Below, piece after piece: positions 43,994 to 53,766 of a stretch of DNA of 64,000 bases. Numbering within the stretch: the stretch's first letter is position 1; each line of letters starts with the position of its first letter. The position numbers were made by a program, and so were the translations under genes. Below the pieces are notes generated by a model. The model did not search any database and was not told where the DNA came from. It saw only the letters and a list, made by a program, of their open reading frames with translations. The stretch covers positions 1 to 64,000 of the forward strand of contig NZ_CP030129.1 in assembly GCF_003568845.1 (NCBI RefSeq). The letters are read 5' to 3'. Source of the DNA: Indioceanicola profundi (GTDB taxonomy: Bacteria; Pseudomonadota; Alphaproteobacteria; Azospirillales; Azospirillaceae).

Positions 43994-45571
43994 ATGAGCC
44001 ATGCCGATCGCCAGGAGCGCACCATCGACGCCGTTATCTTCGACCTGGACGGCGTGGTGACGCGGACGGCGCGTCTGCATGCTGCGGCCTGGAAGCGGCT
44101 GTTCGACGATTATCTTGCGCAGCGGGCAGCGCAGCGTGGCGAGCTGTTCCAGCCCTTCGACGCGGATGAGGACTATCGGCGCTTCGTCGACGGCAAGCCG
44201 CGCTACGAGGGGGTGCGGAGCTTTCTCGAATCCCGCGGCATCGCGCTGCCCTACGGCGATCCGGGCGATCCGCCGGATCGCGAGTCGGTCTGCGGGCTTG
44301 GCAATGCCAAGAACGCGCTGTTCCAGCAGCTGCTGGCAAGCAGCGGCGTCGAGGTGTTCGAGAGCTCGGTCACCTTCATCCGCGCCCTGACGGAGAGCGG
44401 CATAAAGGTGGGGCTCGTCTCCTCCAGCAAGAATACCGCGGCGGTGCTCGCCTCGGCGGGACTTGGGAACCTTTTCGAGGTCCGGGTGGACGGGGTGGAG
44501 GCGGCGCGCCTCGGCCTTGAGGGCAAGCCGCACCCGGACACATTTCTGGAGGCAGCTCGGCGCCTGGGCGTCGAACCGGCGCGGGCGGCGGTGGTGGAGG
44601 ACGCGATCGCCGGCGTCGCGGCCGGACGGGCGGGCGGGTTCGGGCTGGTGATCGGCGTCGTCCGGTCGGGCGACGGCACCGGGCTGCGAGCCGGCGGCGC
44701 CGACCTCGTGGTCAGGGATCTGACGGAACTCGGCGACGGGACGGCCCTGCGGGCAAGGCCCCGCCTGGATGCCGCCGCCCTCCCGAATGCGCTGGTCCGC
44801 GCCGCCGAGTTTCGGGCGCGTCTTACCCGCAAGCGGCCGGCTGTCTTTCTCGACTATGACGGCACGCTGACGCCGATCGTAGATCGGCCCGAGCTCGCCG
44901 TGCTCTCGGAAGACATGCGCGCCGTCGTCCAGGATCTCGCCGAGCGCTGCCCCGTCGCCATCGTCAGCGGGCGCGACCGTGCCGATGTCGAACGGCTGGT
45001 CGCGCTCGACGGTCTCGTCTATGCCGGCAGCCACGGCTTCGACATCGCGGGCCCCGGCGGCCTGCGCAAGGAGCACGAGCGCGCCGCCGCGTTTCTGCCG
45101 GCGCTCGACCGGGCCGAAGAGCGGCTGCGGCGGGAGGTCGCCGGTATCGACGGCGCGCTGGTCGAGCGCAAGAAGTTCGCCATCGCCGTCCATTACAGGC
45201 TGGTGGCCGACGATCAGGTCGCACGCGTCGAGAGTGCCGTGGCGGCGATCGCCGCCGAGATCACCGACCTCCGCCGCACCGCCGCCAAGAAGGTGTTCGC
45301 CCTGCGGCCGCGCGTTGACTGGGACAAGGGCCGGGCCGTGCTCTGGCTGCTGACGGCGCTGGGGCTCGACCGGGAAGATGTCCTGCCCCTTTATCTCGGC
45401 GATGACGACACCGACGAGGACGCGTTCGCGGCACTGAAGGGCCGCGGTCTCGGCATCTTGGTGACCGAGGCGGAGCATCCCACCGCGGCCGACTACGTGC
45501 TGGCGAATACGGAGGAGGTCGGCCGGTTCCTGGGCGAACTCGTCGCCATTCTGGGAGACCCCACGCGATGA
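43994..45571 (+). CDS. Beta-phosphoglucomutase-like HAD + trehalose-6-phosphate phosphatase fusion (525 aa)
   Basis: The start at 43994 (MSHADRQERT) follows GAAGGAAGA. Residues about 10-250 are a HAD domain with FDLDGVVT, SSSKNT and KPHPDTFLEAARRLG plus VVEDAIAG. Residues about 275-515 are a trehalose-phosphatase with FLDYDGTLTPI, SGRDRADV, GSHGFDI and GDDDTDEDAF. It would dephosphorylate trehalose-6-phosphate and isomerise beta-glucose-1-phosphate, the product of a GH65 phosphorylase. Its stop overlaps the GH65 start (ATGA). HAD+TPP+GH65 in this order is the layout of mycobacterial OtsB1 (Rv2006), here split in two genes. Confidence 0.9.
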   Translation: MSHADRQERTIDAVIFDLDGVVTRTARLHAAAWKRLFDDYLAQRAAQRGELFQPFDADEDYRRFVDGKPRYEGVRSFLESRGIALPYGDPGDPPDRESVCGLGNAKNALFQQLLASSGVEVFESSVTFIRALTESGIKVGLVSSSKNTAAVLASAGLGNLFEVRVDGVEAARLGLEGKPHPDTFLEAARRLGVEPARAAVVEDAIAGVAAGRAGGFGLVIGVVRSGDGTGLRAGGADLVVRDLTELGDGTALRARPRLDAAALPNALVRAAEFRARLTRKRPAVFLDYDGTLTPIVDRPELAVLSEDMRAVVQDLAERCPVAIVSGRDRADVERLVALDGLVYAGSHGFDIAGPGGLRKEHERAAAFLPALDRAEERLRREVAGIDGALVERKKFAIAVHYRLVADDQVARVESAVAAIAAEITDLRRTAAKKVFALRPRVDWDKGRAVLWLLTALGLDREDVLPLYLGDDDTDEDAFAALKGRGLGILVTEAEHPTAADYVLANTEEVGRFLGELVAILGDPTR

Positions 45572-48024
45572 CGGACTGGACGCTTTCCTATGAGGGGTTC
45601 GAGCCGGCCCAAGAGGGGCTGCGCGAGGCGCTGTGCACGCTCGGCAACGGCTATTTCGCCGCCCGCGGCGCCGCCGAGGAAGCCGAGGCCGACGATACGC
45701 ATTATCCCGGGACCTACCTCGCCGGCGGCTATAATCGCCTCGCCACCGAGGTCGCCGGGAGGGTTATCGAGAACGAGGACCTCGTCAACCTGCCGAACTG
45801 GCTGCCGCTCACCTTCCGGCCGGAGGGCGGCGACTGGCTCAACCTGTTGGCGGTCGAGGTCCTGTCCTACCGCCAGGAGCTGGACCTGAAGCAGGGGGTA
45901 CTGAAGCGCGCGATGCGCCTGCGCGACCGGACGGGGCGGGAGACGACGCTGGAGAGCCGGCGCCTCGTGCATATGGGCGCGCCGCATCTGGCGGCCATCG
46001 AATGGACGCTCACGCCCGAGAACTGGTCGGGGCGGGTCGAGGTCCTCTCCGCCCTGGACGGACGGGTGATCAACGCCGGGGTGCCGCGCTACCGCCAGCT
46101 CAACGGCAAGCACCTCGTCCCCCTGGCTTCGAGAGAGATCGGCGAGGACGGCGTCCTCCTTCTCGCCGAGACCAGCCAGTCGCATATCCGTATCGCCGAG
46201 GCCGCCCGCACCCAGGTGTTCCAGGACGGCGAGGGGCTGGCGGTAGAACGCCGTTTCGTCACGGAGGAGGGCTATGTCGCCCATGCCCTCTCTTTCCGGG
46301 TTGCCGAAGGCACTCCGGTCACGATCGAGAAGGTCGTCGCGCTGCACACCTCCCGCGACCGGGCGATCTCCAGCCCGGCGTTGGCGGCAGAGGAGACGCT
46401 GTGCGAGGCGGGACGCTTCGGGACGCTCCTGGAGGATCACGCGCGCGCCTGGTCGCATCTGTGGCGGCGCTGCGACCTCACCCTGGAGGGCCGGCATCGG
46501 ACGCAGATGATCCTGCGACTGCACGTCTTCCACCTGCTCCAGACCGTCTCGCCGCACAGCGTCGACCTCGATGTCGGTGTGCCGGCGCGCGGCCTGCACG
46601 GCGAGGCCTATCGCGGGCACATCTTCTGGGACGAGCTGTTCATTTTCCCGTTCCTCAACCTGCGCATCCCCGAGATCACCCGCGCGCTTCTGCGCTACCG
46701 CCACCGGAGGCTGCCGGCGGCGCGGCGGCTGGCGCGCGAGGCCGGCTACTGCGGCGCGATGTATCCCTGGCAGAGCGGCAGCGACGGGCGCGAGGAGACG
46801 CAAGTGCTCCACCTCAACCCGAAATCCGGTCGCTGGCTGCCCGACAACACCCACCTGCAGCGGCACGTCAATGCCGCCATTGCCTACAATGTCTGGCGCC
46901 ATTACGAGGCGACGGGCGATGCCGAGTTCCTGTCGGTCTACGGCGCCGAGATGCTGGTCGAGATCGCCCGCTTCTGGGCCAGTATCGCCAGCTTCAACGC
47001 TGAGCGCGGCCGCTACGAGATCCGCGGCGTGATGGGACCGGACGAGTTCCATGACCGCTACCCCTGGGCAGAGAAGCCCGGCCTCGACAACAACGCCTAC
47101 ACCAACGTGATGGCGGTCTGGGTGCTGCTCCGCGCGCTCGATGCGCGCATGCTTCTCGACTCGGAGCGGCGGGTCGAACTCGACGAGAGGCTGGGACTTG
47201 GCGCCGATGAGGTCGCCGGCTGGGACGAGATCAGCCGCAAGATGTTCGTGCCGTTCCATGACGGCGTCATCAGTCAGTTCGAGGGCTATGAGCGGCTCGA
47301 GGAGTTCGACTGGGAGGACTATCGCGCAAAGTACGGCGACATCCATCGGCTCGACCGGCTGCTCGAGGCCGAGGGCGACACGGTCAACCGCTACAAGGCC
47401 TCCAAACAGGCCGACGCCCTGATGCTGTTCTACCTGTTTTCGGCCGAAGAACTGGGCGACCTGTTCGCCCGGCTCGGATACCCGTTCGAGGGAGAGCTGA
47501 TCCCACGCACGGTCGACTACTACCTGCGACGCACGTCGAACGGCTCGACGCTGAGCGGCATCGTCCATTCCTGGGTGCTGGCGCGCTCCGACCGAGCCGG
47601 CTCCTGGACGCAGCTCAGGGCCGCGCTGGAGAGCGATATCGCCGACGTGCAGGGTGGGACGACGCCAGAAGGCATCCATCTCGGCGCCATGGCCGGCACC
47701 GTGGACCTCGTCCAGCGCGGCCAGACCGGACTCGAGATCCGCGACGATATGCTCCGCCTCAATCCCTGCCTGCCGGAGGAACTGCGCGGCTTGCGCTTTC
47801 GTATCCGCCATCGCGGCCACTGGCTCGACATCGACATCGGCTGCGAGCGTCTGACCATCTCAGCCCCGGACGGTTGGGACGGGCCGGACCGCATCGTCAT
47901 CCGCGACGAGTCCTATGGCTTTCATGCAGGCGAGCGCCTGGAAGTCCCCTGCCACCTCGAAGACGGCGGTTGGCGACCGGCCCCGCGCGCCGGCGACATG
48001 AACGGAGGGGCCGAAGGCGGTTGA
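45568..48024 (+). CDS. Glycoside hydrolase family 65 phosphorylase (818 aa)
   Basis: N-terminal beta-sandwich region (YEGFEPAQEGLREALCTLGN) and an (alpha/alpha)6 barrel with GLHGEAYRGHIFWDELFIFPFL, then GVMGPDEFHDRYPW with the catalytic Glu, and a phosphate region (GTTPEGIHLGAMAGTVDLVQRG). It should cleave an alpha-glucosyl disaccharide by phosphate, giving beta-glucose-1-phosphate plus glucose; trehalose is the likely substrate given the fused partner. Kojibiose or maltose phosphorylase are alternatives. Its start codon overlaps the HAD/TPP stop. Confidence 0.92.
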   Translation: MTDWTLSYEGFEPAQEGLREALCTLGNGYFAARGAAEEAEADDTHYPGTYLAGGYNRLATEVAGRVIENEDLVNLPNWLPLTFRPEGGDWLNLLAVEVLSYRQELDLKQGVLKRAMRLRDRTGRETTLESRRLVHMGAPHLAAIEWTLTPENWSGRVEVLSALDGRVINAGVPRYRQLNGKHLVPLASREIGEDGVLLLAETSQSHIRIAEAARTQVFQDGEGLAVERRFVTEEGYVAHALSFRVAEGTPVTIEKVVALHTSRDRAISSPALAAEETLCEAGRFGTLLEDHARAWSHLWRRCDLTLEGRHRTQMILRLHVFHLLQTVSPHSVDLDVGVPARGLHGEAYRGHIFWDELFIFPFLNLRIPEITRALLRYRHRRLPAARRLAREAGYCGAMYPWQSGSDGREETQVLHLNPKSGRWLPDNTHLQRHVNAAIAYNVWRHYEATGDAEFLSVYGAEMLVEIARFWASIASFNAERGRYEIRGVMGPDEFHDRYPWAEKPGLDNNAYTNVMAVWVLLRALDARMLLDSERRVELDERLGLGADEVAGWDEISRKMFVPFHDGVISQFEGYERLEEFDWEDYRAKYGDIHRLDRLLEAEGDTVNRYKASKQADALMLFYLFSAEELGDLFARLGYPFEGELIPRTVDYYLRRTSNGSTLSGIVHSWVLARSDRAGSWTQLRAALESDIADVQGGTTPEGIHLGAMAGTVDLVQRGQTGLEIRDDMLRLNPCLPEELRGLRFRIRHRGHWLDIDIGCERLTISAPDGWDGPDRIVIRDESYGFHAGERLEVPCHLEDGGWRPAPRAGDMNGGAEGG

Positions 48025-48099
48025 TGTTTCAGTCCGTCCAGTGCGGCGCCGATCACGTTATCGCAAATCACGCATCATCACAAATCAAGAGGTGTTTAA

Positions 48100-48582
48100 A
48101 TGTCAAACTACATTCGTCTTTCCTTGATGATCGGCACATCCGTCATTCTGATGTTTGGAATAACATATTTGGAGAGTTTCCAGATCATTGATCATGCGTA
48201 TTTTAGTGAAACACGCGTGTTCGTGGCATTGCTGATGGGCGCCACGATGGCCATGGTCATGATGACCTACATGCTCGGGATGTATCCCAGCAAGACTGCT
48301 AACATCTCAATATTTTTTGGCGCAGTTCTTGTCTTCGCAGGATTGCTTTATCTACTTCGCAGCCAGATCACCGTCGATGATGTCGACTATATGGAGGCGA
48401 TGATCCCGCATCATTCGATCGCCATCTTGACAAGCGAACGGGCCCAGATCACCGATCCGCGGGTTCGCAAGCTGGCTGACGAGATCATCAAGGCGCAGCG
48501 GCTCGAAATCGCCGAGATGAAGGCGTTGATCGCCGATCTCGAGGGCGGTCCCCCGGCCACACCGGAAATCGACGGCAACTAA
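48100..48582 (+). CDS. Membrane-anchored DUF305 protein (160 aa)
   Basis: Three N-terminal hydrophobic helices (about residues 8-27, 38-60, 68-85) are followed by a DUF305 core: EAMIPHHSIAILTSERAQITDPRVRKLADEIIKAQRLEIAEMKALI (in pieces), with the HH pair at residues about 105-106. DUF305 proteins are associated with copper and redox stress, but their chemistry is not settled. The 5' half is distinctly AT-richer than its neighbours, suggesting recent transfer. AAGAGGTG precedes the ATG. Confidence 0.88.
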   Translation: MSNYIRLSLMIGTSVILMFGITYLESFQIIDHAYFSETRVFVALLMGATMAMVMMTYMLGMYPSKTANISIFFGAVLVFAGLLYLLRSQITVDDVDYMEAMIPHHSIAILTSERAQITDPRVRKLADEIIKAQRLEIAEMKALIADLEGGPPATPEIDGN

Positions 48583-48697
48583 ACCGGAATTGAGCGGTAG
48601 CCGGCTGGGGCTGAACGGCAATTGTGGCGCCAACCGCACGACACGAACGGGCCGCTTGGCTGGGAATCGAGATGCCCGACCGCAAGCGGCGTGCTCC

Positions 48698-49162
48698 TCA
48701 CATGCGATGCGGCCGGTATGCGATCCCATTGGCCAGTTGCAGCTCGCGTACATAGCGAACGATCGAAGCTATGTCCTCACCGCTTACCTGCGGCTGCGCC
48801 GGCATGTTGCCAAAGGGCCAGTGGTGCTGCGGCACGCCTCGTCTTGCGGCGGCGAGAAATGCGGCATCCCCGTGGTGGCCGGGATTGTAGATGTCATGGA
48901 CCAGGGGCGGCCCTTTGTCGGTTCCGGCGGCGTTGCGGCCGTGACACAGCGCACAGTTTGCGTCGAACGCCGTCTTGCCTGCGATGGCGATGGGCGAAAG
49001 CTTCGGCACGGTGACCTCGATTGTCGTGTCGGGTGACGGAGGCGCCAGGGCTTTCCAACCGACGAAGGCCACCCCGGCGACGACGACGCCCACGACCAGG
49101 AACGTCGGCAGATTGGGACGACCCCAGCTTCCGGGACCGGTGCGCTTACGCTTTCCTGTCAC
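48698..49162 (-). CDS. Membrane-anchored c-type cytochrome (154 aa)
   Basis: An N-terminal signal-anchor helix (about residues 19-40) follows a Lys/Arg-rich start. The haem motif CALCH is at residues 70-74, and a NMPAQP segment near residue 118 supplies the probable Met ligand. It is an electron carrier facing the periplasm. It is convergent to the DUF305 gene and lies 82 bases after the propeller gene in the same direction. The specific donor and acceptor are unknown. Confidence 0.92.
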   Translation of the reverse strand: MTGKRKRTGPGSWGRPNLPTFLVVGVVVAGVAFVGWKALAPPSPDTTIEVTVPKLSPIAIAGKTAFDANCALCHGRNAAGTDKGPPLVHDIYNPGHHGDAAFLAAARRGVPQHHWPFGNMPAQPQVSGEDIASIVRYVRELQLANGIAYRPHRM

Positions 49163-49243
49163 GGCTCACTTCTTTCGGCAAAAAATGGTCTAGTCTCGCA
49201 CAACCCCGCATCCCGCACCGCCACTTCGAGGGACAGCGCGGGG

Positions 49244-50320
49244 TCATCCGCCTGCGCCCTGGACCATTTGATGGCCCTTGCCGCCGATAGGGATTTCTCC
49301 GAGGATTTCGAGAGTCCGCTGGTCGATCACCCAGATCTTGGGCTGATCGGCGCTGGAGATGTAGAGCTTGCCCGTCCCGCGCACGACGGCCAGGTGATAG
49401 GGTGCGGGAGCCAGGGAAGCGCTGCGCTCGGTACCGGTGCCGAGATCGACGGCGACCACCTTGTCGTCGCCGAGGGCGGCGACAAAGAGCGTTCGGCCGT
49501 TGTCGGAGAGATCGATCCCGTGGAGGGTCGAGCCAATCGGAATCGTCTCAACGACCTTCCGGTCGCCGACGTCAAGGACGGAGACCGTGCCGTCCTCCAC
49601 GTTGTTGACGTAGAGAGTGGCGCCGTCATTGGCCAATACGACATGCTCGGGGCTGCTGCCGACCACGGCGTTCGACCGGACGATCCACCGCGTCGTATCG
49701 ATCTCACTGACCGTGTCGTTGCCGGCATTGCTGACGTAGAGCCGGTCACCGTTGGGGCCAAAGGTCGCGTAATTGGGCAGCGGTCCGGTCGCGACGGTAG
49801 CGACTAGCTCGTAGGATTCGAGGTCGATGGCGCTGATTGCACCGTCATTGGGGTGGGTGACGACGGCGAACCGGCCGTCGGGGCTGACCGCAACGTGATG
49901 GACGGCACCGGGCACGTCGATGCGCCGGACCACGGACCCGTCAGCCGCCCGAACCACCGACACGGTGCTGACAGCCGCGTCGGCCTTCGCATCGGCGGGC
50001 GCAGCGCCGTGATGGGCTGCGTGCTCGTCTTCGGAAACGACTGCCGGCTTCGCCACCGCTTCGCCGTCTGGCGAGCGCGTCTCGAAGCTGCCGGCGATCA
50101 GGAATCGGCCGTCGGGTGTTCCGGCGAGGCCATGAACGGCCGCCAGGCCGCCTATCGTGTCGACGATCTCGTCCTTCGCGGCATCGATGGCGACGATCTT
50201 GTTGTCTCCGCCTAGAGGCACGTACACGAGCGGCTCGGCCACGGCGGTTTGAGCTGCCAGCATCAGCGGTGCCAGCAGCCCGGTCCACGCGGTCGTCCGA
50301 AGGATTGATATGGCTTTCAT
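49244..50320 (-). CDS. Exported YncE-like beta-propeller protein (358 aa)
   Basis: A signal peptide (ends TAVA-E) is followed by repeated 40-residue blades, each containing a motif such as VAVSPDGRFAVV, PNGDRLYVSNAGNDTVSEID, NDGATLYVNNVEDGTVSVLD and DNGRTLFVAALGDDKVVAVDL. A short His-rich insert (EDEHAAHHGAAPADAK) lies near residue 100. Such propellers serve as periplasmic scaffolds, chaperones or quinoprotein-like proteins. It is located between a cytochrome and a Cu-ATPase, so a metal-related role is plausible, but not shown. Confidence 0.85.
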   Translation of the reverse strand: MKAISILRTTAWTGLLAPLMLAAQTAVAEPLVYVPLGGDNKIVAIDAAKDEIVDTIGGLAAVHGLAGTPDGRFLIAGSFETRSPDGEAVAKPAVVSEDEHAAHHGAAPADAKADAAVSTVSVVRAADGSVVRRIDVPGAVHHVAVSPDGRFAVVTHPNDGAISAIDLESYELVATVATGPLPNYATFGPNGDRLYVSNAGNDTVSEIDTTRWIVRSNAVVGSSPEHVVLANDGATLYVNNVEDGTVSVLDVGDRKVVETIPIGSTLHGIDLSDNGRTLFVAALGDDKVVAVDLGTGTERSASLAPAPYHLAVVRGTGKLYISSADQPKIWVIDQRTLEILGEIPIGGKGHQMVQGAGG

Positions 50321-50362
50321 GGCTTCAGGTTCTCCATTTCGAGAGAGAATCAGCGAACTTTC

Positions 50363-52726
50363 CTAGATCTTGACCGAACGCAGGCGCAGCGCGTTGCCGA
50401 CAACGGACACGGACGACAGGCTCATCGCCGCGGCCGCGAAGATCGGCGAGATCAGGATGCCGAAGAACGGGAACAGCACGCCCGCCGCAACCGGGACGCC
50501 GGCGGCGTTGTAGACCAGGGCGAAGAACAGGTTCTGCTTGATGTTGCGCATGGTCGCGCGCGCGAGCCGCCGCGCCCGCACGATGCCGTTGAGGTCGCCC
50601 TTCACCAGGGTGAAGCCTGCGCTTTCGATCGCCACGTCGGCGCCGGTGCCCATGGCGATCCCGACGTCGGCCTGGGCGAGCGCGGGCGCGTCATTGACGC
50701 CGTCTCCCGCCATGGCGACCTTGCGGCCCTCCTCCTGCAGCTCCTTGATGATGCGCGCCTTATCCTCGGGCAGCACGTCGGCGCGGATCTCGTCGATGCC
50801 GAGCTTCCCAGCCACCGCCTTCGCGGTGCGCGCGTTGTCGCCGGTCGCCATGACGATGCGGAAGCCTTGTTCATGCAGCGCCTTCAGCGCAGCCGGAGTC
50901 GTCTCCTTGACCGGATCAGCGACCGACACGAGGCCGGCGATCTCCGAGCCGACGATGACGAACATCACCGTCTCACCCTCGTCGCGCCGGGCATTCGCGG
51001 ACTCCGAGAGCCCGCCGCCGTCGACGCCGAGGTCGGCGAGCAGCTTCGCGTTGCCCAGCGCCACCGGCTTGCCGTCGACGACGCCCTTCACCCCCTTGCC
51101 AGTGACCGCCTCGAATTCCTCGGCCTTGGCCAGGGAGATCCCGCGCTCCTCGGCTCCCGTGACGATCGCCTCGGCGAGCGGGTGCTCCGAGCCCCGTTCC
51201 AGGCTTGCCGCCAGGCGCAGCACCTCGTCCTCGTCATGCCCGCTTTCCGGAAGGACGGCGACGAGCTTCGGCTTGCCAACCGTCAGCGTGCCGGTCTTGT
51301 CGACGATCAGCGTATCGACCTTGGCGAAGCGCTCCAGCGCCTCGGCGTTCTTGATCAGCACGCCGGCCTGCGCCCCCCGGCCGGTCGCCGTCATGATCGA
51401 CATCGGCGTGGCCAGGCCCAGCGCGCAGGGGCAGGCGATGATCAGCACCGCCACCGCCGATACCAGCGCGTAGGCGAGCGCTGGCGCCGGTCCCCAGATC
51501 GCCCAGACGACGAAGGCGACGATCGCGATCGCGATCACGGCCGGCACGAACATGCCGGCCACTGAGTCGGCGAGCTTCTGGATCGGCGCGCGCGAGCGTT
51601 GCGCATTCGCCACCATCTCGACGATCTGGCTGAGCATGGTGTCGGCGCCGACGCGCTCGGCCTCGATGATCAGGCTGCCCGTACCGTTGATCGTGGCACC
51701 GGTCACCTTCTCGCCCTCGACCTTCTCGACCGGCACCGGCTCGCCGGAGATCATCGATTCGTCAACCGAGGAGCGACCCTCTATGACGACGCCGTCGACC
51801 GGGACCTTGTCGCCCGGGCGCACGCGCAGCCGGTCGCCGACCTCGACCTCCTCGAGCGGGATCTCCTCCTCCCGCCCGTCCTCCCGGATCACGCGGGCGG
51901 TCTTCGCGGCGAGGTCCAGCAGTGCCCGGATCGCCGAGCCGGTGCGCTCGCGCGCGCGCAGCTCCATCACCTGGCCGAGCAGCACCAGGACAACGATCAC
52001 CGCGCCGGCCTCGAAATAGACGCCGACATGGCCTTCGGCGTCGCGAAAGCCGGCGGGAAAGATGCCTGGCGCGAGTACGGCGACCACACTGAAGAGATAG
52101 GCCGCGCCGACGCCCATGCCGATCAGCGTGAACATGTTGAGGCTGCGGTTGATCACGGACTTGACGCCGCGCACGAAGAACGGCCAGCCGGCCCACAGGA
52201 TGACCGGTGTGCCCAGGATGAGCTCGATCCAGAGCGTCGTGCGCTCGCCGAGGACATCGCGGACGACGCCGAGCCCAACGAAGGGACCCATCGTCAGCAC
52301 CAGAAGAGGCACAGTGAGCACGGCGCCGACCCAGAACCGCCGCGTGAAATCGACGAGCTCGGGGTTTGGTCCCTCGTCGGCGGCGGGGATCCCCATCGGC
52401 TCCAGCGCCATGCCGCAGATCGGGCAGTCGCCCGGCCCGTCGCGCACGATCTCCGGATGCATCGGGCAGGTGTACTTCGTGCCCGGCGGGGCGTTCTCGA
52501 TCGGCGCGCTCGCCGGCTCCAGGTATCTCGCCGGATCGGCCGCGAACTTGTCGTGGCATCGCTGCGAACAGAAATGATAGGTCTCGCCCTCATGCCGCCG
52601 GCTCGGCTTGCCGGCGTTCAAGTTCACCGTCATTCCGCAAACCGGGTCTTTCGCCGTTTCGATTGCGGCTAGGTGGTGCACATCGCGGTGATGGTGGCTG
52701 TGATCATGATCCTGGGGCTTATTCAT
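50363..52726 (-). CDS. Cu(I)-exporting P1B-type ATPase with YHS and heavy-metal-binding domains (787 aa)
   Basis: N-terminus: His-rich start, YHS domain (DPVCGMTVN ... [10 protein letters not shown], about residues 30-72), then a CPMHP...CPICGM metal-binding module (about 83-110). The core has the TGE-equivalent [15 protein letters not shown] in [13 protein letters not shown] (about 431), the phosphorylation site DKTGTLT (about 475) and [16 protein letters not shown] (about 675). The C-terminal [15 protein letters not shown] is the signature of the Cu+ (P1B-1) branch. The start at 52726 ([10 protein letters not shown]) is preferred over a GTG at 52813. It is probably a cytosolic copper exporter of CopA type. 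Confidence 0.95.
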   Translation of the reverse strand: MNKPQDHDHSHHHRDVHHLAAIETAKDPVCGMTVNLNAGKPSRRHEGETYHFCSQRCHDKFAADPARYLEPASAPIENAPPGTKYTCPMHPEIVRDGPGDCPICGMALEPMGIPAADEGPNPELVDFTRRFWVGAVLTVPLLVLTMGPFVGLGVVRDVLGERTTLWIELILGTPVILWAGWPFFVRGVKSVINRSLNMFTLIGMGVGAAYLFSVVAVLAPGIFPAGFRDAEGHVGVYFEAGAVIVVLVLLGQVMELRARERTGSAIRALLDLAAKTARVIREDGREEEIPLEEVEVGDRLRVRPGDKVPVDGVVIEGRSSVDESMISGEPVPVEKVEGEKVTGATINGTGSLIIEAERVGADTMLSQIVEMVANAQRSRAPIQKLADSVAGMFVPAVIAIAIVAFVVWAIWGPAPALAYALVSAVAVLIIACPCALGLATPMSIMTATGRGAQAGVLIKNAEALERFAKVDTLIVDKTGTLTVGKPKLVAVLPESGHDEDEVLRLAASLERGSEHPLAEAIVTGAEERGISLAKAEEFEAVTGKGVKGVVDGKPVALGNAKLLADLGVDGGGLSESANARRDEGETVMFVIVGSEIAGLVSVADPVKETTPAALKALHEQGFRIVMATGDNARTAKAVAGKLGIDEIRADVLPEDKARIIKELQEEGRKVAMAGDGVNDAPALAQADVGIAMGTGADVAIESAGFTLVKGDLNGIVRARRLARATMRNIKQNLFFALVYNAAGVPVAAGVLFPFFGILISPIFAAAAMSLSSVSVVGNALRLRSVKI

Positions 52727-52828
52727 CGCCTCGTCCGGTTTATCGGCTGTGTTGACTTTGAAGTGCAGCGGCTGCGGGGAGCTGAAATAGCGCTTGGTCG
52801 GCCTCCGGTTCACGGCGAAGCGGCACTC

Positions 52829-53164
52829 TCAATCAGACAACAGGTGCCTGCGCTTCTCGAACTCCTCCTGATCGATCTCGCCGCGGGCGAAACGCTCTTG
52901 AAGGATATCGAGCGGCCGCCTGACTGAAGGCGATCCGGCGCCGTGGGACGTCCCGCCACCCAGCCACCGGACCGCGAGCAGGATCACCAGAATCAACCCG
53001 CCCCAGAAAAGGATCATCATGAGGGAGCCAAAAAACATGTGTCCCCATCGCCAATCCCAGCCGGAATGCCAGTAGGTCGGCCGATCGGCCGCAGCCTGTG
53101 CCAGCGCCGGCAGCGGCGCCCAGGCTGCCGCCAATGCCGGCCCAACCGCTTTGAGTCGTTTCAT
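52829..53164 (-). CDS. SHOCT-domain membrane protein (111 aa)
   Basis: The start at 53164 (MKRLKAVGPALAAAW) has GGAGG upstream. It contains a signal peptide or first helix, a Trp-rich periplasmic patch (YWHSGWDWRWGHMFFG), one strong membrane helix (about residues 41-62), and a C-terminal SHOCT module (LDILQERFARGEIDQEEFEKRRHLL). SHOCT proteins of this form are frequent beside copper ATPases. Its exact job is not known. It lies 102 bases upstream of the ATPase start, same strand. Confidence 0.85.
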   Translation of the reverse strand: MKRLKAVGPALAAAWAPLPALAQAAADRPTYWHSGWDWRWGHMFFGSLMMILFWGGLILVILLAVRWLGGGTSHGAGSPSVRRPLDILQERFARGEIDQEEFEKRRHLLSD

Positions 53165-53427
53165 CCTCAAACCCTCCATCGGGCGACCGTGACGGGCACG
53201 TTCCGATCTTGGAAACGAATTCATCTGCTCAGACGCGCAGGACTTGGACGCATTACAGTGCTGCGCTCTCTCGGGCCTGAAGCGACAGCTGTATACGGCC
53301 CGACCGGACCGCATACAGCCGCGGCGGCGGCTGGGGAGCCGTCTCGCCGATCATGATGAGGCTCACGGCGACCGCTCGAGGCCGGCTGCCAACGCAGCCG
53401 TGGAGAGAGGCGTTTTCTCCGGCGAGG

Positions 53428-53766
53428 TCATCCTCGCTCTCTTCGGCCGCTGCGCACGGCGAAGAAGTTGTAGAGTGGGCCGAAGACCAGGGCCACGTAC
53501 CAGCCGTAGGCGAAACTCTCGGCCAGCCCGAGAAGGAAGCTCGGCCAGCTGAGCCAGGTGAAGCCCGGCAGGAGCCGCAGCCAGCTCTCATACATTGCCT
53601 GCCCGGGGAACAGGAGGTCGAACCCGACGCAGAGGACGAAAGTGACCGCGAGGAACAGACCCAGGCTCATACCGAGCGCGATCACCGGGATCCGGGGCGT
53701 GGCCTGGACTGGCAGGGGCGTACCCGAGCGCAGCGCGATGCTCGGAGAAGTTTTTGCATCAGCCAT
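53428..53766 (-). CDS. DUF5676-type small membrane protein (112 aa)
   Basis: The start at 53766 (MADAKTSPS) is supported by content. Two or three hydrophobic helices are joined by PGQAMYESWLRLLPGFTWLSWPSF, and the C-terminus FAYGWYVALVFGPLYNFF is characteristic of DUF5676 proteins, common next to SHOCT and YHS genes. Its stop-side neighbours are the YHS protein (8-base overlap) and SHOCT protein. Function unknown, but genome context is strongly linked to metal and redox islands. Confidence 0.82.
   Translation of the reverse strand: MADAKTSPSIALRSGTPLPVQATPRIPVIALGMSLGLFLAVTFVLCVGFDLLFPGQAMYESWLRLLPGFTWLSWPSFLLGLAESFAYGWYVALVFGPLYNFFAVRSGRRERG

Noticed and set aside
43844-45478. Minus-strand open frame opposite the HAD/trehalose-phosphatase gene
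   Set aside because: Same reasoning: sense strand has intact HAD motifs, antisense has none.
45493-47820. Long minus-strand open frame (775 aa) opposite GH65
   Set aside because: It is antisense to a well-conserved enzyme and has no family features of its own.
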